43,302 nt of DNA, taken from the NCBI GenBank assembly GCA_026770575.1, contig MU657169.1, positions 818,593 through 861,894 on the forward strand, given 5' to 3'. The notes beneath the pieces were generated by a model. It was given only the letters and a program-made list of their open reading frames with translations. It did not search any database and was not told the DNA's origin. The DNA is from Pelagophyceae sp. CCMP2097 (lineage: Eukaryota > Sar > Pelagophyceae). Positions 29,736 to 37,749 of the stretch are shown here, in pieces; position 1 is the stretch's first letter; each line of letters starts with the position of its first letter. The translations under genes and the position numbers were made by a program.

Positions 29736-31092
29736 TTACCGGCGGTGGGCGAGGCAGTGGCGGTGCGTCGCCTCGTCGGAGGTGACACGACCCACTTCGA
29801 CGGAGACTCGGCCGATGCGGCCGCGCATGGCCCAGAAGTAGCCGTACTTGGTATCGCTAGACCAGCAGCCCATAAAGCCGGCGACGACGTCGGTAGACAG
29901 GTTAGCCGCCGTCGTCGCACCACCGATACGAAGGCTGTGCCAGCCCGAAGCCAGCTCAGGGAAGCCGGCTTCGCGGAGGAGACGTTTGAGCTCGGTCGTG
30001 GCGTAACGGTACGTCATATGCTTGCCCGTCGTGGAGTCGAGGAAGAGCGGGAGCGTCTGGTCGGCCTGCAGTTGTACGTCGTGCTTCAGCACGTCGCAGA
30101 TGGCTGCGCCAGCCGAAATCGACTCAGGGTCGAGGTCGACGGGCAGGTGCTTGATGAAACCCTTCTCGCCTGCTTGGTCCGTCTTCGAGGGCGGCATGTC
30201 GAACCGCACGGAGAGGCCGACCGGAGCCTGCTTGTCGACCTCGAAGTTGACGCGGCCGCGGTGCATGTCGTCGAGGTTCCATCCTTTTTGGGATGGCACC
30301 TTTTTGCCGCGGATCAAGTCCGAGAAGCGGGAGACAGACTGCCACGATGTCGTGATCAGCGCCCACAGGACTCGGTGCTGCTAGTTGGCCTTGAGGTCGA
30401 GGAGGCGCCGAATCGCGCGGGGGTGCTGGGCGAGGATGGGCTTGCGGATGGCGCGCCGGCTCGGCGAGAACTTGTGGAGCGCTTTAACGAGCAACTTCAG
30501 CTGAAACGACCGGTTCTCGCCCTTCGACCCTGGGCGGTGGCCGTGCTTCTTCCCGTAGTGCGACCTAATAACAATTATAGGGTTTCTAGCGGTGTGGCGG
30601 ATTTTCCAAACGACACTGCGTGCGACTTCACGGCGCCGCCGAGAGGCACGACTCGGCGTACGTTGCCGTGTTTGGCGCGCCGTCTTTGACCTTTTTCTCC
30701 TGGCGCGGGAACTTGACGACGTAGGCGAGGAAGAGCATGGGCGCGTCGTCCTCCTCCTGGATCTGCGCGCGGGACGCGTCCGAGTCGTTGTCCGCCAGGC
30801 GTCCAAAGGATAACACGTCAAGGCCGACGATCTGGGCAAACTCGTGCCAGAAGCGCAGGGCGCTAGCGTATGTGCCCTCAGTCGTCGGGGCCAAGCCCTC
30901 AGTGCGCATGGCTGCGTAGATCTCGAGGAGCTCGTCTCGGATGCGGACGATTTCCTTCGCCGGGCCATCGAGGCGAGCCCGGCTGACGCGCGACTGGATT
31001 GTCGGGAGTGTATCGTGCTCAGCGGCCATGGCCGCCACTCGCTTTCGCACGTTTGACCATACGGGGTCGAAGCGCGCCCGGTTGGTCGACAT
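29736..31092 (-). pseudogene. Tyrosine recombinase of the DIRS-type element; one intron, one in-frame TAG
   Basis: The enzyme would join the circular element DNA to the chromosome. ATG at 31092 (MSTNRARFDPVW) opens exon 1 (to 30632), with the helical core-binding domain. A 67-bp intron with GTGAAG and TTATTAG ends (30565-30631) joins CLSAAP to SHYGKKHGHR in frame. Exon 2 (30564-29736) holds the catalytic set in order: Arg in SVSRFSDLI, Lys in PPSKTDQ, HSLRIGG (His-X-X-Arg), Trp in GCWSSD and the Tyr in KYGYFW. A single TAG (30383-30381) lies between LDLKAN and QHRVLWAL, where a Gln codon would fit. About 429 aa otherwise. The stop probably disables this copy unless read through or masked by an unseen splice event. 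The domain itself is complete. Confidence 0.8.
30565..30631 (-). other. Probable spliceosomal intron in the recombinase gene (67 bp)
   Basis: The donor is GTGAAG and the acceptor TTGTTATTAG. The AT-rich 3' half contrasts with the GC-rich exons on both sides. Without splicing the frame stops at once (GCG CCG TGA); with it the frame continues as SAAP-SHYG. Introns in this gene require that the minus-strand transcript pass the nucleus spliceosome. Confidence 0.7.
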
Positions 31093-31926
31093 CGGAGAAG
31101 TCTGAAGCAAAATACAGAACAAGTTGATTTAAGCGATATGACACCTCCGGATGCGCGCATGCGCGGAGAGGACGGGAGCCTCGGGGCTTGCGGCGTTGTG
31201 CATATCTTACGACTTAGATACGTACTTCCAGTCGAGTTGACGCTTTCAATATCGCGGGTCTCCTGGTTCCTTCGCGAGGAAGGTCTTTTCATATCGGCCC
31301 ATCCAGAAGCCAGCGGAACCAGGCGCGCCAAATCTACGGCCCGCAAAAGACGCCAGACGCTGCATTTTACGGCAGAAACTTTGCGCCGTCGCACCGGCGT
31401 CATCTCAATGTCCCCGAGCGCTTCTTTTGCGCTAGAGTGCAGAGCAGGGTGCGGCTGCGCGTATGCGTTACGGTCTGGTCGCCATCGTCCTCCCACGCCC
31501 CATCTGGGGCCATCAAAGTCAAAGCCTCGTCGCCCAATCGTGACTATTTGTGAACAGATTTTCGTTGGCACCCAAAAACTTGGAACAGCTTACCATCTCC
31601 CCGGGAGATTAAATCAAACCCTCACCTCACCAACACTTTGTACTCGGCAGTCGGCGGCTTGGGACGCGCGGTGGTGAAACAGAAGAGGCGGCCGGCGCTT
31701 TTGGGCCCGGCGTTGGGCACTTCGGGGCGGTCCAGGGACGTCGAGAGAAAACCCGCTCAAAAGGACTTGGCGGAAAAAGAATTTCAAGGGCGCCGGGTCC
31801 CAATGTCGACCTTCCCAAAAAAGAACGGATTAAATATGTTTGGCCAAAATTCAATATCACCTTCAGGTCAGATTTCAGCGATCAATTCACCAGCGGCATC
31901 TGTGTGCGATTAGCGATTGGTCATTA
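31093..31926. other. Region between recombinase gene and tRNA array
   Basis: The part next to 31092 should hold the recombinase promoter and the right end of the DIRS-type element. From about 31600 onward the sequence leads into the tRNA array. Open frames exist on both strands but none has family resemblance. No terminal repeat was identified. Confidence 0.35.
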
Positions 31927-31999
31927 GCTGCCTTAGCTCAGTTGGGAGAGCGCCAGACTGAAGATCTGTAGGTCACCCGTTCGATCCGGGTAGGTGGCA
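31927..31999 (+). tRNA. tRNA-Phe (GAA)
   Basis: Full cloverleaf: acceptor GCTGCCT with AGGTGGC, D-stem GCTC/GAGC, anticodon loop CTGAAGA, and T-arm ACCCGTTCGATCCGGGT. It is the first member of a same-strand array. Confidence 0.93.
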
Positions 32000-32044
32000 A
32001 CTGTTAAATATCAGATCACTCCCGTGTGAGTGCGTTCTGTGCGC

Positions 32045-32116
32045 AGCTCGATAGCGCAGTGGTAGCGTGCTGGGCCCATAACCCAGAGGTCGATTGATCG
32101 AAACAATCTCGAGCTA
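32045..32116 (+). tRNA. Initiator tRNA-Met (CAT)
   Basis: The anticodon arm TGCTGGGCCCATAACCCA with its three G-C pairs and the T-loop GATCGAAA are those of eukaryotic initiator tRNA. Acceptor AGCTCGA pairs with TCGAGCT, starting at A1 as in eukaryotes. This is strong evidence that the array is nuclear and not plastid or mitochondrial. Confidence 0.94.
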
Positions 32117-32123
32117 AGAAATA

Positions 32124-32197
32124 GCTCCCTTAGCTCAGTTGGTCAGAGCGTGGGTCTAATAAACCCAAGGTCGCCGGTTCGAGCCCGGCAGGGAGTA
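32124..32197 (+). tRNA. tRNA-Ile (AAT)
   Basis: Acceptor GCTCCCT with AGGGAGT, anticodon loop CTAATAA within TGGGT/ACCCA, and T-arm GCCGGTTCGAGCCCGGC. Anticodon AAT would be deaminated to inosine, a eukaryotic trait for Ile. Confidence 0.93.
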
Positions 32198-32207
32198 CTC
32201 ACAGAGA

Positions 32208-32312
32208 GGCAACGTGGCCGAGCGGTTAAGGCGAGTGACTCGAATGGTCAACTGCTGACTCAGAGGTAATCTCTTATCGTTAGATGCGCAGGTTCGAGTC
32301 CTGCCGTTGTCG
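32208..32312 (+). tRNA. tRNA-Ser (probably CGA) with intron
   Basis: Acceptor GGCAACG pairs with CGTTGTC, and the D-arm GTGGCCGAGCGGTTAAGG and a long variable region are of Ser type. The anticodon loop CTCGAA is followed by extra bases (TGGTCAACTGC), which look like a short intron after position 37; the restored stem has one mismatch. Total length is 105 nt. Anticodon assignment depends on the exact intron. Confidence 0.75.
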
Positions 32313-32331
32313 AAAACTGACACCTTTAGAT

Positions 32332-32404
32332 TGCGTCGTCTAGCGTTTAGAGCGCGACCTTGACACGGTTGAGATCATGGGATCAAATCTCTTTCCGAGT
32401 GTTG
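32332..32404 (+). tRNA. Degenerate tRNA-like sequence
   Basis: The start GCGTCGTCTAGCGTTTAGAGCGC and a possible anticodon arm CGACCTTGACACGGTTG (anticodon GAC) look like tRNA, and the spacing fits the array. The T-arm and the 3' acceptor strand do not pair properly, so this is either a pseudogene or an unusual tRNA. Confidence 0.35.
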
Positions 32405-32419
32405 AATGAACGCACCCCT

Positions 32420-32490
32420 CTCAGAGTGATGTAGTGGTAACATCAGTCGTTGCCATCGACTGTCCCCGGGTCCGATTCCCGGCTCTGAGA
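32420..32490 (+). tRNA. tRNA-Gly (GCC)
   Basis: Acceptor CTCAGAG with CTCTGAG, D-arm GATGTAGTGGTAACATC, anticodon loop TTGCCAT, and T-arm CCGGGTCCGATTCCCGG. A complete, standard eukaryotic Gly tRNA. Confidence 0.93.
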
Positions 32491-32549
32491 TTACACCTGC
32501 CGATACAGTGTCTGCTACGAATGCGGTCGTGGCAGCCTACATATCACTA

Positions 32550-32621
32550 TCCCTGTTCGTATAGTGGTCAGTATCTCCGCCTGTCACGCGGAAGACCGGG
32601 GTTCAATTCCCCGACAGGGAG
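32550..32621 (+). tRNA. tRNA-Asp (GTC)
   Basis: Acceptor TCCCTGT pairs with ACAGGGA, anticodon arm CCGCCTGTCACGCGG, and T-arm CGGGGTTCAATTCCCCG. The D-arm GTATAGTGGTCAGTAT is typical of eukaryotic Asp tRNA. Confidence 0.94.
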
Positions 32622-32638
32622 TTACGTCAGCAACATGT

Positions 32639-32716
32639 GCGGTCTTGGCCGAGCGGTCTAAGGCGCTAGTTTAAGGCACTAGTCTTCGGGCGCGGGTTCG
32701 AATCCCGCAGACCGTA
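32639..32716 (+). tRNA. tRNA-Leu (AAG)
   Basis: Acceptor GCGGTCT with AGACCGT, the D-arm TGGCCGAGCGGTCTAAGGC of Leu/Ser type, anticodon loop TTAAGGC within CTAGT/ACTAG, a short variable arm, and T-arm GCGGGTTCGAATCCCGC. Confidence 0.92.
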
Positions 32717-32730
32717 AAACTTATAATCCT

Positions 32731-32803
32731 GCTAGCGTGGCCCAATGGATAAGGCGCATGACTACGAATCATGAGATTCCGGGTTCGAGTCCCGGCGTTG
32801 GTT
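32731..32803 (+). tRNA. tRNA-Arg (ACG)
   Basis: D-arm TGGCCCAATGGATAAGGC, anticodon loop CTACGAA within ATGA/TCAT, and T-arm CCGGGTTCGAGTCCCGG. The acceptor GCTAGCG/CGTTGGT uses several G-T pairs. It lies nine bases before the assembly gap. A decayed relative is at 34206. Confidence 0.9.
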
Positions 32804-32812
32804 TACACATTG

Positions 32813-33257
32813 NNNNNNNNNNNNNNNNNNNNNNNNNNNNNNNNNNNNNNNNNNNNNNNNNNNNNNNNNNNNNNNNNNNNNNNNNNNNNNNNNNNNNNNN
32901 NNNNNNNNNNNNNNNNNNNNNNNNNNNNNNNNNNNNNNNNNNNNNNNNNNNNNNNNNNNNNNNNNNNNNNNNNNNNNNNNNNNNNNNNNNNNNNNNNNNN
33001 NNNNNNNNNNNNNNNNNNNNNNNNNNNNNNNNNNNNNNNNNNNNNNNNNNNNNNNNNNNNNNNNNNNNNNNNNNNNNNNNNNNNNNNNNNNNNNNNNNNN
33101 NNNNNNNNNNNNNNNNNNNNNNNNNNNNNNNNNNNNNNNNNNNNNNNNNNNNNNNNNNNNNNNNNNNNNNNNNNNNNNNNNNNNNNNNNNNNNNNNNNNN
33201 NNNNNNNNNNNNNNNNNNNNNNNNNNNNNNNNNNNNNNNNNNNNNNNNNNNNNNNNN
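32813..33257. other. Assembly gap (445 N)
   Basis: Unsequenced or unresolved bases in the middle of the tRNA array. With about one tRNA per 120 bp on each side, three or four more tRNA genes could lie here. Reading frames that cross it are meaningless. Confidence 0.99.
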
Positions 33258-33283
33258 AAGTGGACAAACCACGACACTGTGTC

Positions 33284-33299
33284 GGGGGCATAGCTCAGC

Positions 33300-33330
<31 letters not shown>

Positions 33331-33356
33331 CTCGAGTTCGATTCTTGATGCCTCCA
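33284..33356 (+). tRNA. tRNA-Ala (AGC)
   Basis: Acceptor GGGGGCA with TGCCTCC, D-arm TAGCTCAGCTGGTAGAGC, anticodon loop TTAGCAT, and T-arm TCGAGTTCGATTCTTGA. A G-T pair in the acceptor at position 3-70, the classic Ala identity element, is expected here and is consistent with the GGG/TCC pairing. Confidence 0.92.
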
Positions 33357-33432
33357 CTTTAAGGATCCGAGATCCGTTGGATTTTGCGGTTTCGTGGCGA
33401 GGGTTGTACCTTCGTGGGCACACGAAACGCCT

Positions 33433-33504
33433 GCTCCGCTAGCTCAGTGGTAGAGCACCTCCCTAGTAAGGAGAAGGTCCACGGTTCGATCCCGTGGCGG
33501 AGCT
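33433..33504 (+). tRNA. tRNA-Thr (AGT)
   Basis: Acceptor GCTCCGC with GCGGAGC, anticodon loop CTAGTAA within CTCC/GGAG, and T-arm CCACGGTTCGATCCCGTGG. A complete cloverleaf. Confidence 0.93.
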
Positions 33505-33519
33505 ACAGGGAGTAAATTT

Positions 33520-33608
33520 CCTAGCTTAGCTCAGTTGGTAGAGCGTTTGACTGTAGAACAATAACAATAACCATCAAATGGTCGCTGGTTCGATTCCGGC
33601 AGCTGGGA
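33520..33608 (+). tRNA. tRNA-Tyr (GTA) with intron
   Basis: Anticodon loop CTGTAGA is followed by an AT-rich intron of about 16 bases (ACAATAACAATAACC region) before the stem closes with TCAAA. Tyr tRNA genes nearly always carry an intron at this site in eukaryotes. Acceptor CCTAGCT/AGCTGGG includes one G-T pair; the T-arm is CTGGTTCGATTCCGG. Confidence 0.92.
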
Positions 33609-33629
33609 CAACTTTCGCAGTTGGACATC

Positions 33630-33701
33630 GTGGGGTTAGCTCAGTGGTAGAGCGTTCGATTGCAGTTCGAATGGTCACCTGTTCAATCCAGGTACTCCAC
33701 T
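33630..33701 (+). tRNA. tRNA-Cys (GCA)
   Basis: Acceptor GTGGGGT with ACTCCAC, anticodon loop TTGCAGT within TTCGA/TCGAA, and T-arm ACCTGTTCAATCCAGGT. Confidence 0.92.
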
Positions 33702-33706
33702 CTTAC

Positions 33707-33779
33707 GGTCTCATAGTCTAGTTGGTTAGGACTGTGGGTTCTGATTCCACCAGCCTGAGTTCGAATCTCGGTGAGACCT
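33707..33779 (+). tRNA. tRNA-Gln (CTG)
   Basis: Acceptor GGTCTCA with TGAGACC, D-arm AGTCTAGTTGGTTAGGACT, anticodon loop TTCTGAT, and T-arm TGAGTTCGAATCTCG. A T-run directly downstream (TTTTTTT at 33779) would terminate polymerase III. It is the last intact member of the array. Confidence 0.91.
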
Positions 33780-34205
33780 TTTTTTAGCGTCGGAAAGCAC
33801 TCTTTTTGCCTTTTTCAAATGGATGACGAGCAAGGGCTTTTCCGCGGAGGCGCGGTCCTGGGGAAACGTGGTAGTTGTCTCCTGAGGCGCCGATTCAAAT
33901 CCGATCAACGCCCGGGAAGCCCGCGCGTGGAGACGCGTGGTATCTGGCACGATGGGTGCAGCCTTTATACTTTTTTGTTTTAGGAACGATCCCCCCTTAC
34001 CCGCGATGACCGCGACTACCGACATGGGTTCGTTACAAAAAAAATCCTATCCTGGAACAGAGGGAAAAGCGACTTTCTCGAGGAGGTCCCCTGCGTCTTT
34101 TTCTTTCGGCCAGAGTTCCCAGTTATACCCATCAATGCCACTTTCCCCCTATTACCGAGCTATTAATACACATCAATACATCACTCAATACCAAGCAATT
34201 CATAA

Positions 34206-34266
34206 GCGAGCGCGACCGAATGGACAAGGAGCTTGACTGCGAATCATGAGATTCCGGGTTCGAGCC
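34206..34266 (+). pseudogene. tRNA-Arg pseudogene, 3' truncated
   Basis: The run from GCGAGCG through AATGGACAAGG, GACTGCGAATCATGAGATT and CCGGGTTCGAG matches the tRNA-Arg (ACG) at 32731 over most of its length, then departs in the 3' half of the T-arm. The acceptor cannot pair, so it is not functional. Confidence 0.75.
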
Positions 34267-34929
34267 AACTTCTTTTTGCGCGCGGTGCCAATTGGCGGCG
34301 CGAGCTTCGGGCCGAACCTTTTTGGGCCGTTTCCGCGTTTCCCCCGCGCCGAGCGCAGAAGTCGGCGAGGCGTCTGTCGGGTCGGACACAAGGTGCCCTA
34401 TGAGGAGCTTTGTTGGAAACGCGACGAGCCGAGGTCTCTCCTATCATATGATGTCAAAAGCTTGAGGATTGGCTTTGGTGAGGACGCCGAAGGTTTCCGG
34501 CGAAGCAGATCGTTCTATCTTGAGCAGCTGCCGGCACAGTCGGTAAACGCCCGGCAACGCGGCGTGGTCCTCACGCAGCACACCCACCGAGATTGCACAC
34601 TACAGAGCCGCTACCGCTGGCGGAAAGCAGGCTTCTGGCAGCAACGCGCCTTCTTCTCGCAACGCCTCGATAGCCGCTTCCAGGGCCGCGCTCAAGAGCA
34701 TGTCGACTATGGGCCGCCGACCACGACCTCCTGGCCCGCCGTCGGCGCCTGGGTGGCTGGGCGCCATTCCCGTGGGTGCTTGGGGGTTTGGGCGGTGGCG
34801 ACGCTGGAGCGCCTGGTCGCTCGGTCTTCGCCCAACGTGCGGAACCCACCAACCATGGTTATGCTACTGTTGGGGAACCCATCGACCAAGTTATGCTCCT
34901 GTTTGGGGTGATAGAGTCCCGAAATGCCC

Positions 34930-35005
34930 TGTACCACAAAAGCCTTCTGTCAAAAACGCTCTAACTAGAAATTCAAACGCCAGTTTTGGCTCGTCTGAAG
35001 CGCCA
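34930..35005 (+). repeat. Dispersed repeat, also at 37467-37538
   Basis: The stretch around AAATTCAAACGCCAGTTTTG and TGGCTCGTCTGAAGCGCC recurs with few changes just upstream of the LTR element at 37539. That element therefore seems to have landed inside a copy of this repeat, directly after GAAGCGCC. Confidence 0.75.
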
Positions 35006-35107
35006 CTCGCGGCGCTCGTGCGGTGCGGGCTTATGCCACGCGAGTACGCATGGACCCGCCCTATCACATAGAGCAGAATTTCCGTGCTTCCAATCCCGCA
35101 GTTGCCA

Positions 35108-35720
35108 AATGGTCGTAAAATATCACGATAAGAAGGCAAAATCCACATCCACATCAAGACGCAGTTAAGATGGCGCTCAAAGTTTTTTATAAAGTCCAGA
35201 CTATTGAGGGGGCAGTCCAAATCAAATCAGCATTCAATGACGTTATCAGTTTTTAGGTCCGTCCTGGTTTTCTCGTGAGATTTTTTTAATTTTTTTTTTT
35301 TCAATCAAGTCCAAGTTATCGACCAGAAGGGCAATGTATTTTAGCGACATTCTATCGACCTTATCGACCGGAAAGTTAAGGAGGCCTAGCTCGAGGGAGG
35401 TTTTTCGACAGTCACATGGGGGGGCGCCCCCATGTCATCGTCGAAAAGCCTCCCTCGAGCTAGGCCTTCTACACTTTCCGGTCGATAGGTTTTTGACAGG
35501 ATGTTCGCCCCCAAAAAATCGCCAAAAGCGGCTGATCTAATTTGGACTGGGGGGCGCTTGTTCACGCCACTGCAGGGCGCCTTCCTCGAGGCTGATCATT
35601 CAGGGACAACCCGAGGGGCATGGGGGCCATAGCGACCACCCCCCCTTTGTACATAGCCCACGATAGCCAAACTTCACGCCACTTGAGACCGGCTTTATCG
35701 CCAATATGGTCACGGGTGAC
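35108..35720. repeat. Older dispersed repeat, split by MITE copy A; second copy at 42166-42430
   Basis: The left part (ATATCACGATAAGAAGGCAAAATC) and right part (GCGCTTGTTC, CCTCGAGGCTGATCATTCA, CACTTGAGACCGG) both occur, uninterrupted, at 42166-42430. The 340-bp MITE at 35211-35550 interrupts this copy. The comparison gives an empty-site view of the insertion. Confidence 0.75.
35211..35550. mobile_element. Foldback MITE copy A, intact
   Basis: This 340-bp element is almost one long inverted repeat. Its ends are GCAGTCCAAATCAAATCAGC and the inverse with three changes, and the centre is CATGGGGGGGCGCCCCCATG inside longer arms built on CCTAGCTCGAGGGAGG. Conserved blocks TTATCGACCGGAAAGT and its inverse occur in each arm. 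It carries no gene, so it must depend on a transposase elsewhere. G-runs lie at both flanks. Confidence 0.88.
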
Positions 35721-36796
35721 GGGCTTGTATGTTCCTTGACCTTCTCTTTCGAACGCCCCCGTCTGTGACTATAAAGCTGCCCGTGGAGCTTAGCTACAGG
35801 CCACCAAGTTTCGTGAAAGGCACTGGGCGGAAGTTGAAAGCTTTAGGGAATCCGTTAAGCTCCGGGTGCTAAATAAAATGGATTTATTTATGGCTTGGCA
35901 GCCTCGGCTTACACTAGCAGCTTAGATCGATTATTTAAACATATCTTTGAAATTAAGTTTTCGGACGGTTACTAGATTCCAATTTTCGGCTATTTTCGAT
36001 ACAAGGATTACAAGTGAGGGCCCGTTATCATTGAAGTTCAGACTCGCTAGTCCGCAGGCCGAAGGAAGCTTCAGGGACCTCGTTCGTCTCGAGGGGAGCG
36101 GTTCCTTAGAACCCGAAGGGCCTCGTCGCTTGGGGAGGCGAGGCCCATCCGATAGGCACCATGGGCTTTCAAGGAACCGGCGTCGTTCGCGCGGTCTGCC
36201 TGCCCTGTAATTTCTTGAAATTCCAGACCGAAATTCCCCACAAAAGCCATGTAACAGTATTATTATGATGATGTGGTTCCTAAAAAATGGGCGCCTGTTC
36301 TCAAAAAAAGGACGACAAAAAATGGCCGAACCGCCGGCCCGCGATGTGCTTCAAGACGGCTCCGTGCGCGCCGAGTCGGATCACGACAAGCGGTGCGGCG
36401 GCTAGATTTGTTACGACTCAAACTATATCTTGCTCGCAACTTTTCTTGTCTCAATTAGGACGATTTGACTCAGACCCAGACTGTACAATAGACACACACC
36501 GGGTGTCATACGATAGGCACACGGAGGCATGAAAGTTCAAGTTTTAAGATGAGTTTAAACTACCGATCTAAGCTGGTAGTGTGTTGGATCGATTCAGCAT
36601 CGATTCAGAACCTTTCGGGGATTGGATGAACGACGACCATAGCCCTTTAAAAGAATTTAAGTTTGGAAAAGAATTGGAACCATGACCTTTTGAAAATTGC
36701 AAATTCTGGCAAAAACATCGTGGCGTATCGCCGAAGAATATCCGCTTCCAGCGGATTCCTCACGGGCTGGGTGCGAGAGCCCAGCGCGGCCGCGGG
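35721..36796. other. No recognisable gene
   Basis: AT content is higher here than in the gene regions. I see GC-rich hairpin-forming stretches at about 36060-36180 and short frames only. The region ends in the LINE remnant at 36797. Confidence 0.4.
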
Positions 36797-36934
36797 GTCG
36801 GGTGCCTCCACTACGGCACGCACGCGCAGAAGCGCCTGCGCCGCTGCCTCGTGCCGAAGGATTATGCGCAATGGTGCGAGATCGCCCAGGACCGCAACAG
36901 GTGGCGCGGTATCGTCAAAGACATCGACCTCTGA
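36797..36934 (+). pseudogene. C-terminal remnant of a LINE-type reverse transcriptase
   Basis: The plus frame reads GCLHYGTHAQKRLRRCLVPK, then YAQWCEIAQDRNRWRGIVKD and a stop. A final W-x-x-x-A-x-D-R-x-x-W-R motif is the usual C-terminus of non-LTR retrotransposon polymerases. Nothing upstream extends it, as expected of a fragment. Confidence 0.6.
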
Positions 36935-37538
36935 TCGGCACGGCGCGCCGAGCCGCCGACGACGTCGCCGGCGAGGGGTGCGGCGCCGGCGCGCTCCGGC
37001 GCGGGAGGTCGCGGGAGCGCCGGTGCGCACCGGCGCGCACCGGCGCGGACGATAACACAACAGCGGCGCACACGCCAACACGCGCGTCAACACATCAACA
37101 CCACCAAAGACACTCCGGCCGACCCACCACCGCCCCGGATTCTTCGCGTCGCCGGCCCATCGCGCTCAATGAAAATAGCGTCAATCGTGGGCAGCCTAGC
37201 TTCAAGTTTTATGAAAGGGTAATCACTGACTGACTGACTGAGCGGATTCCCCGAGGAATTCCATTTCCGAGGGGATCCTAACCCCCTTGGCCGGCACGTG
37301 CAGTGACAAGGAGCCTCGAGAGGCGCTTGAAATCCATCTATACCGCACAAGGGGGGTCGCTTATAACCCCAAGGACCTTCTGTCAATTGCAGCATTCGTC
37401 GGGGGCTGGTTTGCTCCTGTTGGGGGTGTGGTAGAGGACGCCGCGCTGAGTCCCATGGTGCCCGATCCCATAGAAACTGCCAGTTCAGAACGCTCAAACT
37501 GGAAATCCAAACGTCAGTTTTGGCTCGTCTGAAGCGCC

Positions 37539-37738
37539 TGTTACGCTGCGTCTCTATACTTTGAGACGGCGCAGTGCAGGCGTGGTAACAGTTAGGTAAC
37601 AGAATTCGGGATGGGTATATTCTGAGTTTCGGCATTGAGGTTTGAGCTCAAGTTGAGGATGATGTTGAAGAAGGAGTTCAATGAGGCCGTTGAAGAAGGA
37701 TGCGGCAGGATGGAGCCGTTGCGGGGGTGGCTGGCGCA
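37539..37738 (-). repeat. LTR (3' LTR of the gypsy-like element)
   Basis: A 200-bp repeat starting TGTTACGCTGCGTC and ending GGCTGGCGCA on plus, so TG...CA on either strand. It matches 41761-41960 at nearly every base; the few differences suggest a fairly young insertion. Confidence 0.9.
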
Positions 37739-37749
37739 GCTGCTGCATG

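Larger units (their letters stand above)
24425..31092. mobile_element. DIRS-type tyrosine-recombinase retroelement (ends approximate)
   Basis: Three genes define it: a gag-like gene with a zinc knuckle and an RT-RNase H gene on plus, and a tyrosine recombinase on minus, meeting tail to tail with only 119 bp between stop codons. DIRS elements use a tyrosine recombinase in place of a DDE integrase, and produce no target-site duplication. No integrase, protease or LTR is present here, as expected. The convergent recombinase is unlike the overlapping same-strand layout of DIRS-1; I recall Volvox Kangaroo having an inverted recombinase gene. True ends may extend to roughly 24.0 and 31.9 kb. Confidence 0.8.
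33780..35107. other. No intact gene; tRNA pseudogene and repeats
   Basis: Apart from the tRNA-Arg pseudogene at 34206 and a block at 34930-35000 that recurs near 37467-37538, no feature is supported. The longest plus frame (34246-34911) starts inside the tRNA pseudogene and has no family resemblance. Confidence 0.4.

Noticed and set aside
30381..30383. Reassignment of TAG to Gln in this genome
   Set aside because: SMG1 ends at a TAG exactly after its conserved last residue, so TAG is a working stop; the in-frame TAGs lie in mobile-element genes and are best read as damage.
32737..33442. Open frames running through 32813-33257
   Set aside because: They cross the run of N and start in tRNA genes.
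31927..33779. Plastid or mitochondrial origin of the tRNA array
   Set aside because: The initiator tRNA has eukaryotic cytosolic features, Ile and Ala have A34 anticodons, and Tyr has an intron at the nuclear position.
37200..37245. ACTG tandem run as an origin or promoter signal
   Set aside because: It is a short simple repeat with no other supporting feature.
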